Notes under the pieces: generated by a model | Seen by the model: only the letters and a program-made list of their open reading frames with translations | The model's database searches: none | Told to the model about the DNA's origin: nothing | Assembly: GCA_003152015.1 (NCBI GenBank) | Contig: PLZF01000093.1 | Location: 16,821-61,515, forward strand | Length of the DNA stretch: 44,695 nt | Source of the DNA: Acidimicrobiaceae bacterium | GTDB lineage: Bacteria > Actinomycetota > Acidimicrobiia > Acidimicrobiales > RAAP-2 | Direction of reading: 5' to 3' | Part shown: positions 25,619-34,351 of the stretch, piece after piece | Numbering within the stretch: position 1 is the stretch's first letter | Layout: each line of letters starts with the position of its first letter | Translations under genes and position numbers: made by a program

Positions 25619-26669
25619 GTCGAAGGGTCCGAGCGGGCCGATGCACAGTTCCGTTGGCAGTCGCTCATGGCCTGGACATCGTCCAGAGTGCGACGCCTTG
25701 CAGCCATTCGGCCTATAAATGCGTTTGGCTGGCCAAAGAAAGGGAGTTCGTTGCTGGGGTTGCGCTTCACAGTGGACCGGCGATCTACGGGTTGGGGACC
25801 GCGTGTACGCCGTGCCCTTATGCGCATGTTGGATATGAGGCAGTGGAGGGAGCGCCCGGAATCGCCTCAGCTGGAGTCCAATCGGACGCAGCTGAGTTCA
25901 CCTATGCGAGATCGATCGATTGCGGACCCGGCGAATGTCCGGTAGCTATTGGTGGGACCGAAGGCCCGCCGATGCCACAGCCTGATGGTTCGGTTCAAAC
26001 CGTGGCTGATCGACGCTTCTCCCAGCGGCAAAGTGGCCCTCCGAACTGCCCGTTTACCGCTCTGTCCCGTGCCGTATTCGTGCCACTAGGGCGCAGGATT
26101 CGGTCGTACGGAGTGGACGGATACGTACGGTGTGGACACTCTGACCTGCGGGTTTATGTTCCGACCCTGGTCAGAGGCGAGTCGGGATCGAATTGCCGAG
26201 GTGAGGGCCGCGGCATCTGTGCCCGCCGCGATGCGGACATCCTCGATGCCCGCCGAGCACAGTATTGAACCACGTCATGCCCGAACTCGAAGATGAGATC
26301 ACCCCGGCACTGGAGCTCGTGGCTACGGCCTATTTCGTGAAGATTGTCATGGCCGACGAGGACCTGATGCTCGTGACTGTATGAGCCGGTCGAAGGACAG
26401 CATTGTCCCGTACCCTCCGTGGGGCACGCAGAGTTCTCGGTGCTACCGTCGAGGCACCAGTGAACATGCACTACTCGGGTCATGTCTTTAGGGTTCGTGG
26501 GTGGCTTAGTGCTCCACGGAGGCGGCGACAATGGGCTTCGGCAGGATGCAACCAACCGGATGAACGGTCCCAGACGCAGTGTGGACGTGAGGGACGGAAC
26601 CGATGGACCGATCAGCAGGCTCGATCATCGAGTTGCGGCCCGTGGGGGAGCGGACGTGAAGTTTTGACT
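25619..26669. other. Long gene-poor stretch before the GH15 gene
   Basis: About 1.05 kb. The large open frames crossing it show no domain. One short plus-strand frame, 26277-26384 (ATPALELVATAYFVKIVMADEDLMLV region), has protein-like composition and could be a gene remnant. No RNA gene, repeat or insertion-sequence end was recognised. Confidence 0.4.
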
Positions 26670-28487
26670 GTGGCCGACTCGGTGCATCAGGCCCCCGGCC
26701 GGGTGGACGGCTACGCCCCACTTCGCGAGTACGCGGTCATTGGCGACGGGCGGACGGCGGCACTGGTGGCCTTGGACGGCTCGATCGACTGGCTGTGCCT
26801 CCCGGACCTCGACTCACCTTCGGTGTTCGGCGCACTCGTCGATGCCGGAACGGGGGGAGAGTTCACACTCTGCCCCGATTCGACCTTCGAGGCCAAGCGA
26901 CGTTATCTGCCGGGAACGAACGTATTGGAAACGACGTTTCGGACGGACGGTGGAGCCGTTCGGGTCATCGATGCCATGACCCTGCCAGGAAAGGACCTGA
27001 GCCCCCAACGAGAAGTCGTGCGCGCCGTCGAGGCAGTGTCGGGGTCGGTTCCCATGCGATGGAGGCTCACGCCGAGGTTCGGCTTCGGAATGAGGTCCAC
27101 CCGGATTGGTCTGCGGGCGGGGGTGCCAGTGGCCACGCATGGTGCTGACGCCATGGCGGTTTGTTCGTGGGACGCCGGGGAACCGCGCATTGGGGAGGGA
27201 TCGATCAGCGGGTACTTCGATGTCACCGCTGGGGGGCGTGCTCTCTTCGCACTCAGTGTCTCCCATCAGGAACCGCTCATTATTCCGAGTCGGACCAACG
27301 TCGAGTCCAGATTGGCGACGACGGGTGCGGAGTGGCGGAAATGGTCCGACAACCTGCGATATGGGACCGAGTGGCGAGATGCTGTCGTGCGCGGCGCGCT
27401 CGCCTTAAAGCTCCTGGTACATGCCCCCTCGGGGGCGATCGCGGCGGCGGCCACCACCTCGCTCCCCGAGGAGATCGGTGGCGCCCGAAACTGGGACTAC
27501 CGCTTCTGCTGGGTTCGGGATTCCGCCTTTGTGCTCAATGCCCTGCTCCGACTGGGGTGTGTCGAGGAGGCCGACGCTTTCTTCTGGTGGCTCATGCAGG
27601 CGTCGCAACTGACCCATCCGCGCCTCCGGGTGCTCTATCGCCTCGACGGCGGTGCCCAGGCCAGTGAACGGGTACTCCCGCTTACCGGGTACCGGGATTC
27701 GGCTCCCGTCCGGATCGGGAACGGAGCGGCCGGGCAACTCCAGCTCGACGTCTATGGTGATCTCTTCCAGGCTGCCTGGCTCTATGCCGAGGCCGGTAGG
27801 CCGATTGATGCCGACATCGGCCGCCGTTTGGCGGAGATGGCCGATCTGGTCTGTCAGATCTGGACCCAGCGGGATGCAGGTCTGTGGGAGGTACGCAGCC
27901 AGCCCCAGCACTTCACCCAGTCCAAGATGATGTGTTTCATTGCTCTCGACCGTGCGATTCGACTGGCACAGGCTGGACGGATCCCGTCAAAGCATGTCGA
28001 CACCTGGCAGGCAGAGGCCAAGGCGATTCGTGATTTTGTGGACGAGCACTGCTGGTCCGAGACCATGGGGTCCTATGTGCGCCATGAGGGGACCGACGAG
28101 CTCGATGCCAGCCTGCTTCTCGGTGTGCTCTTTGGGTACGCCCGGGGCGACGACCCGAGGCTTCTCGGCACCGTCGAAGCCATCCGTGAGGAATTGTCGT
28201 ACGGGCCGTTCGTCTACCGCTACTCAGGTCAGGACGGTTTGGTCGGAAAGGAGGGAGCGTTCCTCACGTGCTCGTTCTGGCTCGTCGAGGCTCTGGCGCT
28301 CCAGGGCCGGCGTGCCGAGGCGGCCGATCTGATGGAACGGCTGGTTGGAATGGCCAACGACGTTGGACTGTTCGCCGAGGAGGTGGACCCGGCGACGGGG
28401 GAGTTCCTCGGAAACCTGCCCCAGGGGCTCACCCATCTGGCTCTCGTTCATGCCGCTCTGGGCTTCACCAAGGAGGATGCCACGTGA
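26670..28487 (+). CDS. Glycoside hydrolase family 15 protein (trehalase/glucoamylase-like)
   Basis: 605-aa GH15 enzyme of the type that includes mycobacterial trehalase (Rv2402-like). Seen: N-terminal beta-sandwich opening YAPLREYAVIGDGRTAALV and GSIDWLCLPDLDSPSVFGAL, then the (alpha/alpha)6 barrel with GARNWDYRFCWVRDSAF (substrate subsite), ELDASLLLGVLFGY, and KEGAFLTCSFWLVEALAL with a catalytic Glu, ending NLPQGLTHLALVHAAL. No signal peptide, so cytoplasmic. Start: GTG at 26670 (VADSVHQ) by homology; a TTG at 26664 is possible. Its stop overlaps the GTG of the next gene (GTGA). Trehalose is the likeliest substrate, but maltose or glucan ends cannot be excluded. Confidence 0.92.
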   Translation: MADSVHQAPGRVDGYAPLREYAVIGDGRTAALVALDGSIDWLCLPDLDSPSVFGALVDAGTGGEFTLCPDSTFEAKRRYLPGTNVLETTFRTDGGAVRVIDAMTLPGKDLSPQREVVRAVEAVSGSVPMRWRLTPRFGFGMRSTRIGLRAGVPVATHGADAMAVCSWDAGEPRIGEGSISGYFDVTAGGRALFALSVSHQEPLIIPSRTNVESRLATTGAEWRKWSDNLRYGTEWRDAVVRGALALKLLVHAPSGAIAAAATTSLPEEIGGARNWDYRFCWVRDSAFVLNALLRLGCVEEADAFFWWLMQASQLTHPRLRVLYRLDGGAQASERVLPLTGYRDSAPVRIGNGAAGQLQLDVYGDLFQAAWLYAEAGRPIDADIGRRLAEMADLVCQIWTQRDAGLWEVRSQPQHFTQSKMMCFIALDRAIRLAQAGRIPSKHVDTWQAEAKAIRDFVDEHCWSETMGSYVRHEGTDELDASLLLGVLFGYARGDDPRLLGTVEAIREELSYGPFVYRYSGQDGLVGKEGAFLTCSFWLVEALALQGRRAEAADLMERLVGMANDVGLFAEEVDPATGEFLGNLPQGLTHLALVHAALGFTKEDAT

Positions 28488-28966
28488 GTATCTGGGGAGC
28501 TCTGGCCGGCGGCTTTGCTGGGACTCTGGTCCTCACCACCGTGCTGCGGGCAGCCAGTGAGGCTCGCCTCACCCGCATGGACCTGCCGTTCCTTCTCGGC
28601 ACGGCGATCACTGCCGACCGCCAACGGGCCAAGGTGGTCGGCTACTTGGGACATTTCGGTTTCGGTCTCGTCTTTGCACTGGGCTACTACGGGCTGTTTT
28701 TGGCAATCGGCCGTAGCGGCTGGGTGCTTGGGGCCATCTTCGGGTTGGCGCACGGGATGTTCTCGGCCACGGCACTGGTGAATGTCCTCCTGCCCGCGGT
28801 GCACCCCCGCATGGGCACGCCGTTCACTGCCGCCGGCTCCTCCCCACTTATCGAGGCTCCCGGCTTCTTGATGCGCAACTACGGACGAACCACACCCCTG
28901 GTCAACATGGTGGCGCACGTCCTTTACGGCACGATCGTCGGCGGCTTCGTGGCGCTTGCCCACTGA
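28484..28966 (+). CDS. Multi-pass membrane protein, function unknown
   Basis: 160-aa protein with about four hydrophobic segments: WGALAGGFAGTLVLTTVLRA, GYLGHFGFGLVFALGYYGLFLA, GWVLGAIFGLAHGMFSATALV and VNMVAHVLYGTIVGGFVALA. The GTG start at 28484 has AGGAGG eight bases upstream inside the GH15 gene and overlaps that gene's TGA, so the two are translationally coupled. The family is not recognised; the coupling suggests a membrane partner or a gene merely sharing the operon. Confidence 0.75.
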   Translation: MSIWGALAGGFAGTLVLTTVLRAASEARLTRMDLPFLLGTAITADRQRAKVVGYLGHFGFGLVFALGYYGLFLAIGRSGWVLGAIFGLAHGMFSATALVNVLLPAVHPRMGTPFTAAGSSPLIEAPGFLMRNYGRTTPLVNMVAHVLYGTIVGGFVALAH

Positions 28967-29493
28967 GCGAACCGGTTTGGAAGACCCTGGGGCATCAACG
29001 AGAATCCAATCCACCCCGTGTAAAGGGCGCGATGGTAGGGCCGATCCCGACCGTCGTGACGCCGGGTGCCGGGATGGTGGCGTCTTGGGATGGGCCGTAC
29101 CCACTAACCATGAAGGAAATGTCAGTGCCGACCTCGCCAATTCGGGCGAATCTGCAGGTCTATCGCGAGGCGATCTCTGCCTGAACGGGGAAGGCCGTCG
29201 GGCACAGTTTACGCCAGCGGACATCACCGCACTACGCCGCTACACACCCTAATTTCGATCCATCGAAGAACACCCCTGACCTGGTTCTCTGAGGTGTGAC
29301 CCTACGCGGAAAATTTCCCTTGTGCTGGGAAGATGTGACTTGCGACAGCGCACATTAACCACCAACAGAAAGGCATCATTCCAGTGCAGACAGAACCCCA
29401 CAGTCCGGCACGCCTTGTAGTGACGACTGCATGAATTCGCCGATTCCTTCACCGGGACACCCAGATTGGATCCGAGCCGCCGTCTTCGTTGGA
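28967..29493. other. Intergenic stretch, no gene seen
   Basis: About 530 bases between the membrane protein and vapC. Only very short frames are present. No tRNA, repeat or clear terminator was recognised. Confidence 0.4.
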
Positions 29494-29916
29494 TCAGTCA
29501 CCGGCACCAGAGGGGACAACCCACTCTACGGGTTGTCCCGTCACGTCTGCGATGCGATCGAAATCATGGTCGTAGTGCAAGACCACCAGGCGTGAGCGCT
29601 CGGCGGCTGCCGCAATGATGAGGTCGCCGATCTTGACCGCCCGGTGGAGCCCTCGGGCGGCGAGCTCACCCTGGACGTCCGAGGCACGATCCAGGACGGC
29701 TTGGTCGATCGGCACCTGCGGCCATCCCACTCGGGCCGACCGCGTACGCTGCCAGTCCTCCCCATTCCGAGCGCTCACCCCCGCCTCGAGGTCGGTGATC
29801 GTGCAGCGGGCCACCAGCCCAGCTTCGATGAGCGGAACCAGACGAGGCCTGATCGCAGGCTTCGCGATGCGCGCCACAGCCGATGTGTCAGCGAGGAAGT
29901 GGGCGCTCAGGCCCAC
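29494..29916 (-). CDS. vapC: VapC-type PIN-domain ribonuclease toxin
   Basis: 140-aa PIN-domain endoribonuclease, toxin of a type II toxin-antitoxin pair. Seen: the four acidic metal-binding positions, Asp10 in FLADTSAVAR, Glu44 in TDLEAGVSA, Asp98 in KIGDLIIAAAA, and Asp116/Asp118 in HYDHDFDRIA. Start: GTG at 29916, which overlaps the last ten bases of vapB, so the antitoxin is made first and translation is coupled. It would cleave specific RNAs when VapB is degraded. Intact as far as can be seen. Confidence 0.92.
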   Translation of the reverse strand: MGLSAHFLADTSAVARIAKPAIRPRLVPLIEAGLVARCTITDLEAGVSARNGEDWQRTRSARVGWPQVPIDQAVLDRASDVQGELAARGLHRAVKIGDLIIAAAAERSRLVVLHYDHDFDRIADVTGQPVEWVVPSGAGD

Positions 29917-30116
29917 GCGGCACGACGCTTCTCGTCGTCGGCCAGGTCTGCGCTGCCTGCAACTGTGGCGTAGTCCAGTAGTGCTCGACGCCGGGCGGCA
30001 AGCGCGATCACCTCATCGAGGGCCCCGTTAACGGTCGCCTTTGCCGTCGCGACCCCGAGTAACGAGCGGACCTCGTTGAGCTTGTCTTCATCGACGTCGA
30101 TGAGCTTCTTGGTCAT
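29907..30116 (-). CDS. vapB: VapB-type antitoxin
   Basis: 69-aa antitoxin. Seen: a short N-terminal DNA-binding segment TKKLIDVDEDKLNEVRSLLG followed by TAKATVNGALDEVIALAARRRALLDYA, the pattern of VapB antitoxins partnered with PIN toxins, and an acidic C-terminal tail that would wrap the toxin. Start: ATG at 30116. A perfect 12-bp palindrome 28 bases upstream is the likely autoregulatory operator. It overlaps vapC by ten bases. Confidence 0.88.
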   Translation of the reverse strand: MTKKLIDVDEDKLNEVRSLLGVATAKATVNGALDEVIALAARRRALLDYATVAGSADLADDEKRRAAWA

Positions 30117-30143
30117 GTCCCGAGTATATCCCGTTGTGCCCAG

Positions 30144-30155
30144 CTGTATATACAG
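30144..30155. promoter_or_regulatory. Palindrome upstream of vapBC, probable operator
   Basis: CTGTATATACAG, a perfect inverted repeat, with a related GGGATATACTC closer to the vapB start. VapBC pairs typically repress themselves through such repeats overlapping the promoter. Confidence 0.5.
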
Positions 30156-30360
30156 GGCCGTCCCCCAAGCCGATCCGCTTACGGTGATCGTCCAGCGCCG
30201 CTGAAGGCGGCCCCGAGATGATCCGTAGCCCGTTCGGCTTACGGGAGACCCGCTGACCCGCGTCTGATGACCTCGGATACGCGATAACCGTCTGATCGGG
30301 GGCAGCTCCTCCTGAGTTCCGGAATTCGGTTCGCTCATTCGGGCGCACTGGACTGAGCAA

Positions 30361-30399
30361 AGGGTAGAAGTCGGTGGTTCGAGTCCGCCCCGGCTTACC
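30361..30399 (+). tRNA. 3'-terminal fragment of a tRNA gene (not functional)
   Basis: GGTGG-TTCGAGT-CCGCC forms a T arm (30373-30389) followed by a seven-base acceptor strand CCGGCTT, discriminator A and CC. No matching 5' half (expected start AAGCCGG) or anticodon arm lies upstream, so this is a tRNA 3' end only, as left at integration sites of mobile elements. Amino-acid identity cannot be assigned. Confidence 0.5.
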
Positions 30400-30518
30400 T
30401 CCCCTCGTTGCCAAAAACAGAACGTTTTGGCTGTTCGGGGCGGCTTTTGATGTCCGGTTGCTCGAAGCACTTGAGAGTCCTACTCCAACCCCTGGGGAGG
30501 ACTCGGTGGGGGCGCAAA

Positions 30519-30690
30519 ATGCGAGCCGAAGCGATCATCATCTCCGACGACCAGCTCTCGCTGGCGACAGCCCATCAGGTCGCCGAGGAGGCACAATTTC
30601 GGCTGTTGCACTCACACCTCCATCGCGGCGAATCCGAGCCGGATCAAACGTGCATGCCCGCTCCGAAGGCGAACCAGAACCTCCTCGTTC
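30519..30690 (+). pseudogene. Fragment of a cation diffusion facilitator C-terminal domain
   Basis: RAEAIIISDDQLSLATAHQV then AEEAQFRLLHSHL resembles the cytoplasmic C-terminal domain of CDF metal-efflux proteins (cf. 'VDPDLSLxxAHxVAxxAEHxLLH'). After a frame change the next frame gives IRAGSNVHARSEGEPEP, matching the closing 'R(L/I)xxATVHxxP' strand. The transmembrane part is absent: sequence upstream of 30519 is unrelated and holds the tRNA fragment. So it is a truncated, frameshifted remnant. Confidence 0.45.
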
Positions 30691-31179
30691 TCAGCGTCGC
30701 GCCACCAATGCGCAACCACAGGTCGCCAGGACCACGAATCCGATCAGTTCCAAGACGATCGACGTCGAGGCCCAGGGAACGTCGAGTCCGTCATGGATGC
30801 CCAGGAAACCGACCGTGGCGCTCAATAACAGGCCAACCACGCTCACCGCCTGGAAGCCGGCGCCGGCAAGCACCGCGAACGTCCGGCGAGACAAGACGAT
30901 GGTGGGCACGAACACGAACGCCGAGATGGACTGGGCCAAGAACAGAGGGCCAATGCGCGGAACGTGCCGATAGCCGGCGAACCACAGATGTAGGTGGATG
31001 GCCCCTGATGCACCGACTGTTGCCGCCCCGACCACCATGGCCAGGATGATGGCGACGCGAAACCACATTGGTGACGACTTTGGAACCCCGAGGAAAAGAA
31101 TGCTTCGCGCCCATTGAACGAACCCTGGCCGCCCCGAAGCGGAAGAGGTGCTCGGCTCGGTCGCCGACAGGGCAGCCAT
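30691..31179 (-). CDS. Four-TM membrane protein, function unknown
   Basis: 162-aa protein: a polar N-terminus, then hydrophobic segments AIILAMVVGAATVGASGAIH, LFLAQSISAFVFVPTIVL, FAVLAGAGFQAVSVVGLLLS and IVLELIGFVVLATCGCALVA. The ATG at 31179 overlaps the TGA of the lipoprotein gene by one base (TGATG), so the two are probably translated together. No family recognised. It may be a membrane partner of the lipoprotein (inference). Confidence 0.7.
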   Translation of the reverse strand: MAALSATEPSTSSASGRPGFVQWARSILFLGVPKSSPMWFRVAIILAMVVGAATVGASGAIHLHLWFAGYRHVPRIGPLFLAQSISAFVFVPTIVLSRRTFAVLAGAGFQAVSVVGLLLSATVGFLGIHDGLDVPWASTSIVLELIGFVVLATCGCALVARR

Positions 31180-32504
31180 CACTTGTCGCACCCATCCCCG
31201 TCACTAGGGCCACCGTTGTTGTCGGCGTCTTGATCACCACCGTTGTTTTGGGGGATCGTGCACTGAGTGGTTGAGGTAGTCGATCCTCCTGTTGTGGTTG
31301 AGGACGAGTTCGTTGAAGTCGTTGAAGTCGTTGCGCTGGTACGCGTGGTGCCGGAATTCGCCTTCGCCGCGATGTCGAGCGAGTTCGTACCGTCGTTCAC
31401 GAATAGCAGATCCTGGCCGTCAGGAGCGATGGTGGCGCCGAAAAGGTCTCCGGCCCCGTTCGGCACCAACGACACCTTGGCAATCTGATGGCCAGCGGGC
31501 GAGATCTCCACTACGTTGCCGTCGTTGCCGTTCATCGCGATCACGTCGCCATTCGGCGCCAGCGTCATGCCGAGAGGACCATTCAAAAATCCGCCCGAAG
31601 TAAGGATGCTGCCGGCTGCGCTCACTGCAGTCGTTCGGGACAAGGCGTTCGGAATGGCGACTATGAGACTGCCGATCGTTTCAGCCACGTAGAGCGTTCC
31701 GTTCTTTCCGAGTGCGCTCCCAGTTGGTCCTTGGACGAGCGCCGCCTGGTTGGCCCTCCAGGGGAATCCGTTACCAATAACCGTCGAGCCCGTCATCACC
31801 GGTGGGATGCCCGTCGCCAACGACACATCAATACGAGCGACCGTACAGAGACCCGACGGCGGAGTCGACGTACCACCCGCTGTCCTGCTGAGCACGTTCG
31901 AGACGAAGATTTCGGCACCCGAGCTCGTTGGAACCGTCGTCATGTCCCAAGGACCGTTGATGTTCTGGTTAGACCAGGTCTCAACCGGAGTGCCAGTGCT
32001 GTTGAGCACGATGAGACACCCTGCCGGGTTGGCGTTCGGCAGCGCACCATCGACTCCGGCAGGCATACTGCCGACGACAACCCAACCACCGGGCAGTATC
32101 GAGAGCGCCGTCGAAAGGCCGATACCACCCGGGCAGGCCTCCGAGGAGGGAAGGGAGCCGATCTGGGCAAACGGTATCGCCGCCCCGTTCGGCGAGATCT
32201 CGACGATCGTCGACCCCGTTCCTTGGGTATTGGCCTGGTCGTTGAAATTACTAACCAGCGTGTCGCCTTGCACCAAGGCCCCGATGGTGGTGGGGACAAC
32301 GGCTATACCGTACGGATTCACGTCGCCATTGCTCGGTACGGTTGAGCCCACCTGAGTGGATTTGCCGAGGGTGGCAAGAAACCCCGCCGGCGCTGCATTC
32401 TGGACCGGTGTCGTGGAGGAGCACGCGGACAACCCGGCCGCTACTGCCAGACCAAGGGCAAAGACAACGAACGTCTTGCCTACCGGCGGTCGATTGCGTG
32501 CCAT
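31179..32504 (-). CDS. Secreted lipoprotein, predicted NHL-type beta-propeller with Ser/Thr-rich tail
   Basis: 441-aa lipoprotein. Seen: signal peptide with lipobox LSAC (Cys28) after FVVFALGLAVAAG. Then a repetitive region with blade-like motifs (NPYGIAVVP, GPWDMTTVPTS, GPLGMTLAPNGDVIAMNGNDGNVVEISPAG, DLFGATIAPDGQDLLFVNDGTNSL) typical of NHL/SMP-30-like propellers, and finally a Ser/Thr tail (TSTTSTNSSSTTTGGSTTST) with an Asn/Asp/Gly-rich end. The tail looks like a wall-spanning or glycosylated linker. Start: ATG at about 32504 with AGGAGG upstream; the longer frame is not homologous. It would sit on the outer face of the membrane; the ligand is unknown. Confidence 0.8.
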   Translation of the reverse strand: MARNRPPVGKTFVVFALGLAVAAGLSACSSTTPVQNAAPAGFLATLGKSTQVGSTVPSNGDVNPYGIAVVPTTIGALVQGDTLVSNFNDQANTQGTGSTIVEISPNGAAIPFAQIGSLPSSEACPGGIGLSTALSILPGGWVVVGSMPAGVDGALPNANPAGCLIVLNSTGTPVETWSNQNINGPWDMTTVPTSSGAEIFVSNVLSRTAGGTSTPPSGLCTVARIDVSLATGIPPVMTGSTVIGNGFPWRANQAALVQGPTGSALGKNGTLYVAETIGSLIVAIPNALSRTTAVSAAGSILTSGGFLNGPLGMTLAPNGDVIAMNGNDGNVVEISPAGHQIAKVSLVPNGAGDLFGATIAPDGQDLLFVNDGTNSLDIAAKANSGTTRTSATTSTTSTNSSSTTTGGSTTSTTQCTIPQNNGGDQDADNNGGPSDGDGCDK

Positions 32505-32932
32505 CAGGAGCCTCCTCGGGGAACCAGGCCCGGACGGAGCCTCGGATATGGATACGGCCAACCCTGGCGAAACGTTCACCGAAAGACGAAGAAACATCGA
32601 CTGCCAACACACGATGATCTGATCGGGCAAAGCACTCCTGCTGATTCCACCACGAGCCGGCTCGCAATACCGTTGACCGGCCGTTTCAGGATCCGGTATT
32701 GAATTCGCGGACATCGCATTCCGCGTTTCCCTAGTCCCAATCATGGGGCATACCTTTGCAACCTCCCCCCAAGCAGTTGGAGTTGGAGCCGCGTCGAAGC
32801 ATGGCTCAGCGCCGTGGACGAACTCCAGGTGACTTGCCTGCGTCTCCTTCGTCCATCTGCGTCAGGGCGTGGGTCGTCTCAGGCCCGCGTATAGAGGCGG
32901 TGGTCCCTTCATCGGCCGTCCCGCGACATCGT

Positions 32933-34351
32933 TTAGTGGGCGACGGTGCCACGCTCGGGCCGGGGTCCGTCGAGCGGGACGGCCGCCTCGACCACGGTGC
33001 CCTGTCCGGGGGCCGAGCGCACTTGGAGGTGGCCCCCGAGCATCCTCGTCCGCTCGCTCATTCCGAGAAGACCGAGATGTCCCGAACCGTGCTCGCCGAG
33101 GCTCTCAGGGTTAAAGCCCCGACCATCGTCGGCCACGGTCAGCGTGAGCTCGTTAGCTCCGAACTCAACGGTCACGAGAAGCTGGCTCGCCCCGGCGTGG
33201 CGAAGCGAGTTGCGCATCGCCTCCTGAGCGATGCGAAAGGCGCCGAGCTCGGCATCGGAGGCAAGACGACACTCGGTGCCGATGACCCTGAGTTTGACGG
33301 CGAGCCCGGCCTCGTCCTCTATGTCGGCGACAAGGCTCGAAAGTGCGGCGACGAGCCCGAGCTGGTCGAGGGCCGGCGGGCGCAGGTCCCGCGCGAGGAT
33401 CCGCAGGCGGTCTGCCGCATCCAGTGCCTGGAGGCGGGCCTCCCCGAGGCCACCCGCCACGGCTTCGGGGACGCCCGGGACCCCCCCGAGGCTCTCGAGG
33501 CGTCGAGCCAGGTGCAAGAAGAGCTGGAGCGGCTCGTCATGCAGCTCGCGAGACAGTCGGCGGCGCTGATCCTCTTCTGCTTGCACAACGAGTTGCGCGT
33601 AGCGCGTGGCACGACGGCCCTCGCTTCGCTCCTCGGTGACGTCTTCGAAGATCACCTGGGTGGGTGGGTCGCCCGGGCCGGCAGGCAGAGACACGAAGTC
33701 GAGCCGGTAGTCCCTGCCGTCAGGCAGGCAGAGCACCCGCCCGACCTGTTCATCGAGGGTTGCGGCACCATCGAAGAGCGTCGCCCGCAACCGCCCGGCC
33801 ACGTCCTCGCCGAGCAGCGCCTTCGCCGCGGGATTGGCGTCAGAGACACTGCCCTGGTGGTCGAGGACGACGATCGGGGAACGGTTGGTCTCGAAGAGGC
33901 GGCGGTAGCGGGCCTCGACGGCCAGGGACTCCGCCGTCGCTCGCTCGACGCGGGCATGAGCGAGACGCTCGGCCTCAATTAGTTGGCCGAAGGCGAAGGC
34001 CACAACGTCGACGAGCGCAAGGTTAAGCAGGTCGCCGCCGACGTGGCCCTGGTCGTTGGGCAACAGTAAGTCGGGCAGCCACAGTAGCGTCGCCCAGAGA
34101 CCCGTCGCCGCCGAGCCCGTCAGCCCGTAGCGCAGCGCCGCGTAGCCGACCGGGACGATCAACAGCGCGACCGGGATGCCGGCGGGGAACGCCCCCGTGT
34201 AGACCGATACGTGCGAGTCGACGAGCAGGTGAACGCCGGCGATGAACACCACCATCGCCTGGATGACCCAAAAGCGCCCCTCGCGCACTGGCGGGCGCGC
34301 TGCCCGGCGCACGACGGCGCCGAACTCAGCCCGCGTTGCCCGAGCCACCAT
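32933..34351 (-). CDS. Sensor histidine kinase, NarL/DesK-type (HisKA_3), with PAS domain
   Basis: 472-aa membrane sensor kinase. Seen: three or four hydrophobic segments at about 28-125, a PAS domain at about 148-240 (RYRRLFETNRSPIVVLDHQGSVSDANPAAK), dimerisation/phospho-acceptor helix RRLSRELHDEPLQLFLH with His271, N-box EAMRNSLRHAGAS, and ATP lid DDGRGFNPESLGEHGSGHLGLLGMSER. The ATG at 34351 (GGAGG upstream) lies 26 bases inside the response-regulator gene, so the pair is coupled. The signal is unknown; the PAS domain has no visible haem or flavin ligand I can assign. Confidence 0.93.
   Translation of the reverse strand: MVARATRAEFGAVVRRAARPPVREGRFWVIQAMVVFIAGVHLLVDSHVSVYTGAFPAGIPVALLIVPVGYAALRYGLTGSAATGLWATLLWLPDLLLPNDQGHVGGDLLNLALVDVVAFAFGQLIEAERLAHARVERATAESLAVEARYRRLFETNRSPIVVLDHQGSVSDANPAAKALLGEDVAGRLRATLFDGAATLDEQVGRVLCLPDGRDYRLDFVSLPAGPGDPPTQVIFEDVTEERSEGRRATRYAQLVVQAEEDQRRRLSRELHDEPLQLFLHLARRLESLGGVPGVPEAVAGGLGEARLQALDAADRLRILARDLRPPALDQLGLVAALSSLVADIEDEAGLAVKLRVIGTECRLASDAELGAFRIAQEAMRNSLRHAGASQLLVTVEFGANELTLTVADDGRGFNPESLGEHGSGHLGLLGMSERTRMLGGHLQVRSAPGQGTVVEAAVPLDGPRPERGTVAH

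Noticed and set aside
25426..26268. 280-codon plus-strand frame after the aldo/keto reductase
   Set aside because: Its first part is out of frame within the reductase gene, and the rest has non-protein-like composition and no motif.
30088..30414. Minus-strand frame reading GRTRTTDFYPLLS
   Set aside because: This is the familiar false protein made by translating a tRNA 3' end in antisense; it supported the tRNA-fragment call instead.
32756..33982. 408-codon plus-strand frame opposite the histidine kinase
   Set aside because: Antisense to HisKA_3/HATPase motifs; high-GC third positions create long antisense frames.
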